From positions 100,817,869-100,881,868 of the forward strand of contig OW386285.2 of NCBI GenBank assembly GCA_936432065.2: a stretch of DNA of 64,000 nucleotides, given 5' to 3'. The stretch's first letter is position 1. Each line of letters begins with the position of its first letter. This DNA comes from Rutpela maculata (taxonomy: Eukaryota > Arthropoda > Insecta > Coleoptera > Cerambycidae). Of this stretch, positions 22,872 through 32,778 are shown one piece after another. The notes beneath the pieces are model-generated. The model was given only the letters and a program-made list of their open reading frames with translations, searched no databases and was not told the origin of the DNA. Position numbers and translations under genes: made by a program.

Positions 22872-23577
22872 TTATTATACTCTTCGCAAATCGAAAACGA
22901 AGAGTATATTGTATTTGATCCGCACATTTCTAAAATCGTAAATATCGCTCGCAGACAAAAAATTTTCATATCATTGTGTTAGTGAACGAATTCTGAACAA
23001 CTTTCAAAATGTCCGTCTGTCCGTCCGTCCATCACGCTTCTTGTAAGCACGATAACTCAAGAAAGAAAAATCCGATTGTACTGAAATTTGGTCAGTAAGT
23101 TAGTGTTATCTACTATATCGATCGGTAAATAAAAATATTATTAATGATTTAAATTTGAAAAAAAAATGTTTTGATTTTTATGTTTTTGTCATTGAATAGA
23201 AATCTGGTAGAATGATATTTCATTTTAATATCAAAATATTTATATATTTTACAAATATACATTTCATAATGTAATATACAATCGTGAAAATATGATTTTA
23301 GCTCGTGTCTTATAATGTAAAAATTTACATTTTTTTACGTGTAAGGTGGTGGTGTAGTTCTTACGCTTTTGACTCGGAATCTAAGGGTCCCGGGTTCGAA
23401 GCCCAAATGGTTTGGTATGTTTTTTTTTTACTTTATTTTACACTGAGTCTTTTACCAACCAAGTTCGTATTATAAAATTAAAAATGTCTAAAACTAACAT
23501 TATTTACAAAAAACTGCGAAGACTATAGAATGTGTAACAAAGTTCAGTGAACAGGCGAAGAGTACATTTTTAGCTTG
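22872..23577 (+). mobile_element. Helentron-like non-autonomous element, copy 2 (plus)
   Basis: The 5' part has a perfect 10-bp hairpin, ATACTCTTCG/CGAAGAGTAT (22877-22907). Then follow GTCCGTCTGTCCGTCCGTCC (23011-23030), TGAAATTTGG (23082-23091), the tRNA-like segment, and a 3' GCGAAGAGTAC (23555-23565) complementary to the 5' hairpin arm. It ends TTTTTAGCTTG. Together with the minus copy at 19682-20544 it forms an inverted pair around 2.3 kb. Family placement is inference from architecture. Confidence 0.75.
23345..23407 (+). repeat. tRNA-like segment inside Helentron-like element
   Basis: GGTGGTGTAGTTCTTACGC resembles a tRNA D-arm/A box, GACTCGGAATC resembles an anticodon arm (CGG, proline-like) and GGTCCCGGGTTCGAA is a good B box and T arm. 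The T stem and acceptor do not pair properly, so it is a tRNA-derived relic rather than a tRNA gene. The copy at 19870-20045 (minus) is interrupted. Confidence 0.6.
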
Positions 23578-23589
23578 TTTGTATATATA

Positions 23590-24575
23590 ATTCCCCGGCG
23601 CCTTCGCCAACATTGTTCAGCTTTAATTTTTAAAACAACAAATCTTAGTGCAAAACATTATAAAGGGCTATTAGAACGTATCACAATATAAAATGTATGA
23701 AAAAAATCATAAATTCGAAATTATTTTAATTGTACAAGAGGCCATTCTTGTACATATCTTGAGCCTTATCTCCATAAGATAAGTGTGGGGTCCTTTCGCC
23801 TCCCCCGCTCGCCAAAAAAAATATTTTCCACATTTCTCCCCTTCCCGCCAAAGGACAAAAAATGTTTTTTCAAATTTCTACCCCCTTTCCCCCACCGGTC
23901 ATCAATTATGAAACTTGGACAAACATTTTTTTTTAAATATCTTCTACCCGCTCGTCAATTATTAAACCTGGAATTTGTTTTCCATTATGCTCTGCATTGG
24001 CAAGATTCAAATATGGTCACTTTCAAGTTTTGTTGAAAACTAAACATGGTAGAAGTGTCAATAAACGCGACATCGTACCACCAACGTTGGAATCGATTTA
24101 TTTTACACACTCATGTTACTTGTTACTACGTAGTTTTTCATCGAGTTTTTAATTTACATTTAAATGCAGCACAAAGATACTTTTTCCGATTGAACGATCT
24201 AGGTCAATACGGTAATTTTTTTATTTAAAGATGATGTAATATGTTAATTGTCATTCGTAAAAGTATAAATGATTTCATTTCTTTGCCACTCTAATCGCGA
24301 TCAATAAAGCGGTAAAGGTTAAACCAACAATGATAAAACTATGGGGTTCATATTTTTATTTCTATTAGTAGTTTCGGTTTGGTACCTTTGAATGCCAGAC
24401 GCCATTATATGATGCTAAACATCATTTTAATGATCCTTTTAGACATTTCCAGTAATTATTTTAAAAAATAGCTGAACAAATCAAATAACTACCCAGGGAC
24501 GGACTAGGTTAAAAAAATCGAACGATTTTTCATAGGAATTTTTTCAATTCTACTTTACTATTCACTAAATACTGA
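23590..24575. other. No confident feature
   Basis: C/T-rich patches around 23790-23900 and A/T-rich sequence. Two plus-strand frames of 83 and 60 codons have no recognised similarity. Confidence 0.5.
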
Positions 24576-24576
24576 A

Positions 24577-24793
24577 TTCAATTAAAAATGCAAAAATGAA
24601 GAAAAAAACTGTGGAAATCTCGGAAATTCTCCAACTGCAGGACTTCGACTCTCCTCGTCCGACGGCTCTCAATTAGCACATCAAACGGATAGTCAAAATC
24701 CCGCTTGATTGGCATTGAGTTAATGGGTTTGGTCATGAATTCCAGTTCAATAGGGAACTTGTCCAAAAAATAAAATTGAATTAAAATACTCAA
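24577..24793 (-). CDS. Candidate coding exon, unknown protein
   Basis: The minus strand carries a 71-codon frame. A good internal start begins MTKPINSMPIKRDFDYPFDV and continues LIESRRTRRVEVLQLENFRD with balanced codon use unlike the surrounding A/T-rich DNA. Upstream on the same strand is a G+C-rich, CpG-containing block (24900-25005) that looks promoter-like. A possible GTAAAA donor after that block and a pyrimidine-rich acceptor before the start would make a small first intron. The downstream end has no clear splice donor. I do not recognise the family. It could be a host first coding exon or a captured fragment. Confidence 0.3.
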
Positions 24794-24961
24794 AATCGTA
24801 AACTAACATCATTAAAAACCCCATAGACAACAAAAAATTTAAAAAAAAATCTCTTCCAGAAATATAAGTGATTAAAAAATCTTCCTGATTTTACCCAGCC
24901 TTGAAACGTGACGTTAGAGAAAGAAAGTCGGACGACGCGACGACGGCGTTTAGCGCCACCG

Positions 24962-25041
24962 ATTCTGCTTTGGCTTTGACAATTCCGCATGCGCATACGC
25001 ATTTATCAGAAACAACTAGCAGTGAACACAACCTAACTTAA
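24962..25041 (-). promoter_or_regulatory. Promoter-like module with NRF-1-type site, copy 1
   Basis: Read on the minus strand: AGTTAGGTTGTGTTC, then AAATGCGTATGCGCATGCGG and CAAAGCCAA. TGCGCATGCGG resembles the palindromic NRF-1 site found in housekeeping promoters. A homologous segment of about 75-80 bp lies in the other orientation at 31671-31745. It precedes the candidate exon. The regulatory reading is inference. Confidence 0.35.
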
Positions 25042-26296
25042 ATTTAAATAGTACTCCGTGTAAAAAAAAGCCCATAGCCAGATATAGTACGGCAGCCCGT
25101 TACCAAGATTTTCGAGTTACTGTAGCGAAGATAATTCCAGCGTTTCTCATCAGTTCTGGGAGAGCTAAGAAGAAAAGTTCAGGATGACGGAACTTTTTAC
25201 CTGTCCTAAAGGGTTCAAATCGGGCTTTGAACATGTAAAGAAAAACCGGTCATCTCGGTCTTCGCACCGGTCAAAATTCTGGTCATTGCGGCGAGGCAGT
25301 TCTGCTCATTATCGAGTAGTTTCGATGTCTCTTGACCACAAGAATGTTCGAACGGAACTTTTTACTAGTTCAGTTACGGATTACATTCGCATGTTGCTTA
25401 ATTTTGATGGCTGATCAAGTCATCGCGGCGAGGCAGTTCTCCACTTCAGGCTATTCCAAATATCATTAAGAAGACGAAAAAAATAAGAACTGAAAATTTT
25501 CCCAGTTACATTTGAGAAAAATGATTTCCGCCGCCACAAAAAAAAAGGAAGCAAATTAAGGCCGTTTGTAAGCACAGGCTCTCAGAGAATATATTTAAAT
25601 GGAATTGGAATTGAATTTATAGTAGTGATAAAAGAAGGATTCAAATTGTCAGGTTTATTATTGTAGTTTTAAACATTAAATACATCGTCATCTGATGAAT
25701 TTCTTGCGCTTCATTACTATCTAAGAAGCGAAGTATCCTTCTTGAAATATCGCCGTATGTGCTACCGGCATCTTTCAACGAATATAGAAAAAAAACCCAT
25801 CAATGATTATAATGCCCGGAGAATCGGGGCCTTCAGAATCCACTCTCTTTTCCAACAGCCGAAGCAGAGTCGCCTTGTCGGTCTTGTGATGTGCTCTGCT
25901 AGGGTGACAAAAAGAAAGTACAACGGGGGATATTGACAAAGTAAGAGCAAACTGCAGGTCAACCTAGGCATTCAGAGAAAGACTAAGCCAAAAATGTTCC
26001 ATCGTAATCTGATTTCCTGAACCTTCCCGTTGATAATCGCTTTCGCGAGATTGTGACTTCGGTATATGGTGATTCAAATTCATCTGCTATTTTTAATGCC
26101 ATTTGAAGAGTTTGACAGTAGAGGCTTTGATTGGAGATTCGTTAATTGGAGGCAAATAATATCGGGGATTGGTCAATAGTTCGCATTTTTTTACTGTTTT
26201 ATACAACTCACTCTATAAATAGAAACAAATTTTAGCCTCGCTGCTTTGATTATTTCAATTTGATACAACTTTGATTGATATTATTGGAACCAGAGC

Positions 26297-26517
26297 TGTG
26301 ACCAGTATTCAATGGAAGTACTGACAGTAACCAGTAAGCAGTATCAAACAATTTTTGTTTTAATTTGAAGTATTAAGTACCAGTACTCTTCAGAAATACT
26401 TGAAATATTCAGTCTTACTTAAAATCAAACATTTGCAGTAGCAGTATTAAGTAAAGTACTCTTCAAGTATTTTCAGTATTTTAAGTATTTAGAGTATTTT
26501 ATAAATACTTGCAGTAC
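26297..26517 (+). repeat. AGTACTT motif array, left half of a split hAT-like element
   Basis: CAGAGCTGTGACCAGTATT at about 26292 is a hAT-type terminus. It is followed by many degenerate copies of AGTACTT, AAGTATTT and GCAGTA. The same motif set resumes at 28772-28870 beyond the inserted hAT, so one element was split by another. Its far end was not found. Confidence 0.55.
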
Positions 26518-26868
26518 ATTCAAGTCAGAGCTGGGTAGTATTCGAATACATCTGTATTCGAATACAGTATTCGGATATTTTTTCTGTATCCGAAAGCTGT
26601 GTTCGAATACTTTCTTAAAATTGTATCCGTTATCCGTATCCGACACAAATTAATAAAGTATCCGTTATTCGAATACATTAGGCGAGTATTCGAATACTGA
26701 TAAAAGTATTCGAATACAAATAAAAGTATCCGAATACATCGAAAGTATCCGAATACACTAAAAGTATCCGAATACAATAAAAGTATCCGAATACAATAAA
26801 AGTATTCGGATACTGAAAATATCCGAATACCACAAAAAATATATATACATATTAAATATTATTTTCTA

Positions 26869-27497
26869 GTCATTCTTTATAAAAAGGTTTACATATATTC
26901 TGAAAAGTCCTTTTAGCATAGGTTGGAATGTCGATATAACGTACACAATGGTTAAAAAATACGAAAAATTGAAATTGTTACAAGAGTAAAATACCAGTTC
27001 TTCAAGTAAAAGTTGAAAATATTATAGGAAAAATTGTTCCTAATGTTGAGATAGAAGTTCAGATATGAAATTTGAAAGCTTATCTCAATTTTCTTTGGCA
27101 TCTTTAAGATTAAAGTAATTTTGCAAAGTTAACCAAAGTAGCAGAGTGGCTAATTTATTTGATAACATGAACAGTTTAAAAGTGATTATTTTATTAAACA
27201 AATTAATAAATCGTGCACTTTCTTTAGTTACTTTTACAAAATTAATTTAATCTTGATGCCAAAAAAACTAGATAACTTAAATCAAATGTCATGTCTGACC
27301 TTCTATCGACATTATGAACAATTTTTCCTATAAGATTTTAAACTTTTGGTTCAATTTCAACAACTGGTATTTCATTCTCGCAAAAATTTCAAGTTTTCTT
27401 ATTTTTTAACCACCTTGTACGTTATATCAACATTCCAACTATAGTTAAAGTAGTTAAGTATTTTTCAGTATAAGCAAAACTTTCTATAAAGAATGAC
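26869..27497. mobile_element. Long-TIR MITE nested in the hAT element
   Basis: About 200-bp arms (26869-27085 and 27300-27497) are inverted, with ends GTCATTCTTTATAAA and TTTCTATAAAGAATGAC. Shared blocks include GTTGGAATGTCGATATAACG and TTATAGGAAAAATTGTTC. It carries no coding region. Confidence 0.8.
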
Positions 27498-27584
27498 TCC
27501 TTATATCATATGTTTTAGTTTTTGTTAAAATGTTGAATAATTTTTTTTCTAGACGATATTTTGCACTTAATAGTACATTGAGTT

Positions 27585-28445
27585 TTAGTAGTAAAACCAA
27601 TACATTCCCGAACGACGATATAAATTTTTGGCCGAGGCTTTAAGCCGAGGTCAACAAGCATTGAAGTCCGGGAATGTGCTTTTACTACGAAGTACACATA
27701 CTATTTCCGTGAAATCGCAATCAATATTATTATAAATTAAGGAATTTTTATTCTTTTGAAAAAAGTCAGAAATTCAGTGCTTATTATTTACTGTTTAAAA
27801 TATTTATATAAAAAAAACAGTCTGGGAAAGTAACTTACCCGGGAGTAGTATTTAGATGTGAAAGCAATATATTCCCGGACGACGATGCAAATAAGCATCG
27901 AAGTCCGGCGGGAATGTGCTTTGACACCGAAGTACACATACTATTTTTTCTGAAATCACAATCAATATTATTATAACTTAAGGAATTTGTATTAATGCAT
28001 AACACTTCTTCATTACAGTCTAACTGCTTAATAATAAATGCAATTTTAATGAGAATTGGTTTGTCTGCGTGTATTTATTTACTCTCTAAAATATACGGCC
28101 TAGGCCGGGAAAGTAACATTCCCGTACGATTTTGTTGATCGTTGCTTGGCCCTTGCCAGCCATCTGTTCCTGTCTGTTTTCTGATAACTTCTTAGAAACG
28201 GACTAAAATACTGGAATTGGGCATTTTTCGATCTGAAATCGCTTCGAAAATGAAGACATTGACGATCGATTTCAGAAAAAGTATCTTTCCCAGCTTAGGC
28301 CGGGAAAAAATAACTTTCCCGGACTGTTTTCTGATAGTTGCTTAGCAACGGACTAAAATACCAGAATGGCGTATTTTAGGATCTAAAATTGCGCCGAGAA
28401 AGTATACATTAAAGTACATTCTTGACCGATTTCGGAAAAAATTAG
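27585..28445 (+). repeat. Two sets of diverged tandem duplications
   Basis: ACGACGAT...GAAGTCCG...GGAATGTGCTTT...CCGAAGTACACATACTAT occurs at about 27610-27750 and again at about 27880-28000. A second unit with GGCCGGGAAAGTAACATTCC and ACGGACTAAAATAC occurs at about 28095-28290 and about 28298-28440. G+C-richer than the flanks. No reading frame. Confidence 0.7.
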
Positions 28446-29220
28446 TTTTTTGTTGTTGGTGGACTTTGTTTTGCTCCAAAAAAAAAAAACAAATAAAATA
28501 CCCAAAGGCATTAGATATATTTATTTAAAAGAAACAGATTGCGTCTTGGACAGCTTTAAAAAAACTGAATTTCATAAAATATTTTTTTCACAAACGAAAG
28601 AAAAGTATCCGGTATCCTTATCCGAAAAAAGTATTCGAATACAAGATATTCGGATACTTTTTAAAGCAAAAAGTATCCGTATCTTGTCTCTGGTATTCGA
28701 ATACATTTGATGTATCCGTATCCGGTATTCGAATACATTTTAACTGTATCCGACCCAGCTCTGATTCAAGTACTGCAGGTACTTTTAAAAACACTAACCC
28801 CAATGATTTACAGTATTTTAAATTACTTGCAGTATACTTATAAGTACTTTTTTAAAAGCAGTTCTAATATCAGATAAATATTATTCGAATTATTTTTAGT
28901 ATTTTAAGATTGCCAACAATAGTCAGTAATATAACAGTAACATATTAATATCAATTCTAGCAGTGTAGTTTTGGAAGTTTTAGAAGAAGATTTTCTTTAA
29001 AAAAAATCATGTTTGGAGCCTTTTTTTATCATTATTATTGATTGGTAGTGGTAATAACTATAAATATATTATCGTATGTATTAAGACATATGATGTATGA
29101 GAGTTATTTTTAATACTCATTTCATTTATAATATACAAATTTACAAAAAAGGAAATAAGTAAAAAATATATATAAAAACTTAAGGCAACTTAAAAGTATA
29201 ATGCAAAATGTATAATAATC

Positions 29221-29732
29221 TAAGAGCTGATAACATATTTTTCTGCCATCCTACCCGATCAGCAGTGAGCATTTGGCAGATTTAATTAAAAAAACGTTTA
29301 TTCAAGTGTTGTATTGTTATGGAAAAAATAACTTCCACCCCCTCCCCCAGGGATAAAAGGTTAATCACCCCTAACGCCCTCTATTCTCAACTTAGGCGTC
29401 TGATCGCATTTTACGGTTATCTACAAACAGGTCAGAAATTACAATCCATCAAAGTTTCATCAATGCTCAATTCGGGCAGCTTTTTTTTTAATTACCCAAA
29501 AGAAGTCGCTCGGTTAAAACACTGGTGAAATTTTGAGGAATGGTAGTTTTTGACCTGCAGATGGCCGTAAAAATATGAACAGATGTCTAGGTTGGAGATA
29601 AAGGGTGCATGGACAGATGTGCTCGAACATGGGTGGGGATGGAGACTATTTTCCTTACGATGTAAATAAATGTTTTTTATAAATCTGCCTGTTCAAATGG
29701 GGCAGAAAAATATGTCATTTCATCAGCTCTTA
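29221..29732. mobile_element. 512-bp TIR element
   Basis: TAAGAGCTGATAACATATTT at the left and the complement of TAAGAGCTGATGAAATGACA at the right, both continuing ATTTTTCTGCC and, less perfectly, GGCAGATTTA. Inside is a 69-codon plus-strand frame of no recognised type. No clear target duplication. Confidence 0.65.
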
Positions 29733-29750
29733 GACTATAACATTTGTAAT

Positions 29751-30090
29751 GAATTTAAAAATCTTTATTGCTTTTCAGTAACACAAATTTTTCAAAATGG
29801 TTCATCTTGTCCATCATCTGAATTATCAGTCAAAATGATATATCTATAATTTTTACTGATAATTCAGAAGGTGAACATGATGATTAAAATGATTCGGTTA
29901 CACTGTATTTTACAATCTTTCGTTCCAGTGCAGTGGAACTATTTTCATTTGATGAATTTAAAAATCTTTATTGCTTTTCAGTAACACCATTTTTTCAAAA
30001 TTGGTGTCGCCGAGTGCGTGGGGCCTTGGTGCATTAATTATTTGTGCAAATGAAAATAGTCGTTCCACTGGAGCGGACGATTATAAATTA
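29751..30090. repeat. Direct repeats (203 bp apart) with nested inverted repeats
   Basis: GAATTTAAAAATCTTTATTG CTTTTCAGTAACAC is present at 29751 and again at 29954. Between and after are inverted pairs: ATCTGAATTATCAGT with ACTGATAATTCAGA, and AGTGGAACTATTTTCATTTG with CAAATGAAAATAGTCGTTCC. Probably a rearranged MITE. Confidence 0.6.
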
Positions 30091-30217
30091 GAGTTTCTTT
30101 ATTACTTTGTAGTCGTTCAGTATTTCCAGGGTTGTCCTTGTGTTTTTAACGAGAATTAATCGAGAACTGCCTCGCCGCAGTATAAAATTTACATTTTTAC
30201 ATTTTTTTCGACAGACG

Positions 30218-30719
30218 CACAGTGGCACGAATCGTGATTTTTTCGTTCAACCGCAGCCGCATTCGCAACCGATCGAGATATATTTTTTTTAAATACTCGT
30301 TATTTAATTTCCAAAAAACGTAAGAGAGCTGATTTCGGCATAAACTTTAACAAAAATATTTCTGTTTAATAATTTTTAGCATTTTACAACCGCCATTGAT
30401 TCCGCCACCTTGCAGGTAGGTTTATGACAATTTAAATATCAGATTCGTAATCAGCGACCTCAAAAACCCCCGAGTACCAAGATTTATGTCAAATGAATAA
30501 GAAAAAAAATTTTTATTTGTAAGTTTTATTAAGATTTAAATTAAAAATGACCATTCTGGCTAAGCTCAATAATTTTTGTTAGCACAATTAAAAAATAGGC
30601 TATCTTACGTTTTTTGAAAATTAAATAACGAGTATTTAAAAAAAAAATGATCCCAATCGGTTGCGAAACAAGTGCTCTAGATAATTTTGAACGAAAAAAT
30701 CACGATTCGTGCCACTGTG
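30218..30719. mobile_element. Transib-like MITE with RSS-like CACAGTG ends
   Basis: Inverted arms of about 115 bp with an identical outer 34 bp start CACAGTGGCACGAATCGTGA. The element is flanked by the perfect 5-bp duplication AGACG (30213-30217 and 30720-30724). Transib transposons are known for 5-bp G+C-rich duplications and ends resembling the CACAGTG heptamer recognised by RAG1, which derives from a Transib transposase. Here the heptamer is followed by 12 bp and then ATTTTTTCG, where a nonamer-like block would sit. No transposase inside. Superfamily assignment is inference from ends and duplication length. Confidence 0.75.
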
Positions 30720-31136
30720 AGACGGAAAGTTGTTTGCCAGCCGCCCGTATCGTTTTTCGAACTTTTGTAGTATGAAAAAGTATCTTAGAATTTCATAATC
30801 TATAGAGTTTCCCTGCGATAGAGCTCGCTGTTATGATAGAGGTTTTTGGTAACGGGCTGCCGTACTAATACGTATTCGTTGGAAAAACATCTTTAATATT
30901 CGTTGATTTTGAGTGATATTTGTTATTTTTATATAAGCTTGTGTGGTAAACATTTTAGTGAAAAATAACTGATGCAGATTTTTCAAAAGGACAATCAGAC
31001 AATGTACCTAGTGTAGATATGTTTATGGTGGCTTCATACATTAAAAATACTAAGAGTTAGAAATAAACATAGTATTTAACACTGACCTGTATTATAATAT
31101 CTTATCTAAAAATTTAATTCTTGGTATTTTGGATTT

Positions 31137-31386
31137 ACTTAATATGCTTACACTAGCTGACCCAGCAAACGTTGTTTTGCCATATAAATTATAAATTTTT
31201 GTCCAAAAAATAAAAAGAAAATTTCTGGATAGGGCCACCCTTATCACCTAGGGGTATAAAAAATAGCCTACGACCTATTCTCAAACCTACCAAATATACA
31301 CCAAAAATTTCATAAAAATCGGTCAAGCCGTTTCGGAGGAGTTCGATAACAAACACTGTGACACGAGATTTTTATATATTAGATTA
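31137..31386 (+). mobile_element. LINE/SINE-type 3' tail ending TATATTAGAT
   Basis: Contains GCTGACCCAGCAAACGTTGT, TTTTGCCATATAAATTAT, TAGCCTA, then CCAAAAATTTCATAAAAATC, GGTCAAGCCGTTTCGGAGGA and CACTGTGACACGAG, ending TATATATTAGAT. I recognise this as a repeat tail common in insect genomes, probably the 3' end of an RTE-like LINE or a SINE borrowing it. The strand follows from the terminal ATTAGAT. Class is uncertain. Confidence 0.55.
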
Positions 31387-31670
31387 AAATTATCTTCACG
31401 TACACAAATAGCGTTGTTCTTTTCAAAAATATCCCCTATATTATTTCTTCTACATGCTATTAGCCATTTTGATCGGCAATTTTTTCTCTTTAGGCACGCG
31501 AATAAAAGTTGTATTTGCTGATTTAATAATTTTATTATTACACAGTGACACTATACAGTGTTTATAATAAGTATTTTCCATTTCTCAACACAAAACAGAA
31601 TCATAAACAAAATCTTCAAAATACGCCGAATAGCACAACACAACGTCTTCACACAAGCAAACGTAAACAC

Positions 31671-31745
31671 GAAAGTTAGGTTAGGAGGTGTTACTATGTG
31701 ACAAAACTAAAATGCAAATGCGCATACGGACATCCAAAGCCAACC
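31671..31745 (+). promoter_or_regulatory. Promoter-like module with NRF-1-type site, copy 2
   Basis: AGTTAGGTTAGGAGGTGTTA, then AAAATGCAAATGCGCATACG and CCAAAGCCAA. This matches the module at 24962-25041 in inverse orientation. No recognisable exon follows. Together the two copies flank the 25-31-kb composite element. Confidence 0.35.
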
Positions 31746-31895
31746 GCCGCCCAGTCTATTAATTCGGGTGAAGACGTACCGCTCGGCTAAAGTACGAAAA
31801 GTAGTCTGGCGTGGTATCCCTCAGAAGGGCCACCACGCGAGACTAGTTTTCACGAAGTGACGTCACAGTGCTTTTCACGAGGATTTCAACTTTAA

Positions 31896-32718
31896 TTATT
31901 TATTGCAAAGTAAGTACTGCGATTTAAGAGCCGATATTCGGTGTGTCGTGTTTTTATACATAAACACACACTTTAATGAAATTTTAAAAACATGGGCAAG
32001 TTCCCCATTGACCCTGAATCCTTGTAACCAACCAGATTGCCTGGTTTGAAAAAGAGTACCCGCTGCAGCCTCAGGGTACCGTGTGCTGCCTCCTTCCTTA
32101 CATGCAGATGTAGAGAAACTAGGTCCAACATTGCCTCCATAGCTGCTGCGGAACAGGAGCACATTGTAGGCAAGGCGTTGCAACTTCTGCAACTTTCCTT
32201 CTGTTAATTTTTCTTCAGTTTTTGGCCACCACACACATGATGCATAGGTGACCACAGGTCTCAGAACCGAGAGGTAAGACCAGTAGATCATTTTCGGTAT
32301 TAGACCCCAAGTCTTACCAAACAGCCTGCGGTACGTCCAAATGGCCGCAGTGGCTTTGGTAAGTGTTCTTTCTAAATGTGAGTTTCAGGTAAGTCTTTGA
32401 TCCAGAATTATTCCTAGATATTTAACTTAACTGGAAAAGTTCAACACTGTTCCATTTAGCATAGGAGCTCTTAAACTTAGTTTTCTCCTTTTGGTAAACG
32501 GAACAATAACTGTTTTGCTCGGATTGACGCTGAGGCTCTCTAGTGAGCACCATTTGCATATTATGTTTAAGGCGATCTGCATGAAATTTGAAATCATAAC
32601 CTCATGCCTGTCTCTCACAGTAATAACCTGAGGTCATCCGCATAACGCTGAACGTTGAAGCCAGAGTTACTCAGCTTATGGAGGAGGTCATCCACCATCA
32701 TTGACCACAGGTTAGGTT
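31896..32718 (-). pseudogene. Non-LTR retrotransposon reverse transcriptase fragment (R1/I-like)
   Basis: Minus-strand frames joined by slips and stops cover the second half of a LINE reverse transcriptase. They show NLWSMMVDDLLHKL, the catalytic YADD (after FNVQR), CKWCSLESLSVNPSKT, VKYLGIILDQRLT, WGLIPKMIYWSYLSVLRPV and then AMEAMLDLVSLHLHV. The last block resembles the TPTAALEVLL-x-L-x-PLHL segment before RNase H in R1- and I-group elements. The YADD aspartates are intact, but stops follow within a few codons and the 5' half of ORF2 is missing. Dead copy. Confidence 0.85.
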
Positions 32719-32778
32719 ATGTTCAATGTTAGAGAAATTTTGGCAATATTTCGTTAAAGTATAATAACTGAGTATTTT

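Larger units (their letters stand above)
26526..28763. mobile_element. 2.2-kb hAT element with palindromic subterminal arrays
   Basis: Perfect 10-bp TIRs CAGAGCTGGG, a standard hAT terminus, are flanked by the perfect 8-bp duplication ATTCAAGT (26518-26525 and 28764-28771). About a dozen copies of GTATTCGAATAC or GTATCCGAATAC fill 26540-26830 and about six more fill 28600-28745. The core is palindromic. No hAT transposase is recognisable. The interior holds a long-TIR MITE and tandem duplications, so this copy is non-autonomous. Confidence 0.95.
25087..30865. mobile_element. 5.8-kb TIR-bounded composite element
   Basis: GTACGGCAGCCCGTTACCAA at 25087-25106 is matched by its reverse complement ending at 30865, with TA on both outer sides, suggesting a Tc1/mariner-like 2-bp duplication. 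Subterminal copies of GCGGCGAGGCAGTTCT occur at about 25288, 25424 and, inverted, at about 30167. No transposase frame is recognisable. The inside is largely occupied by later insertions listed below. The TIR is short and the distance large, so chance pairing is unlikely but a composite origin is possible. Confidence 0.6.

Noticed and set aside
26520..26777. 85-codon minus-strand open frame
   Set aside because: Encoded by the GTATCCGAATAC array (Tyr/Ser/Asn/Thr/Arg repeats); not a protein.
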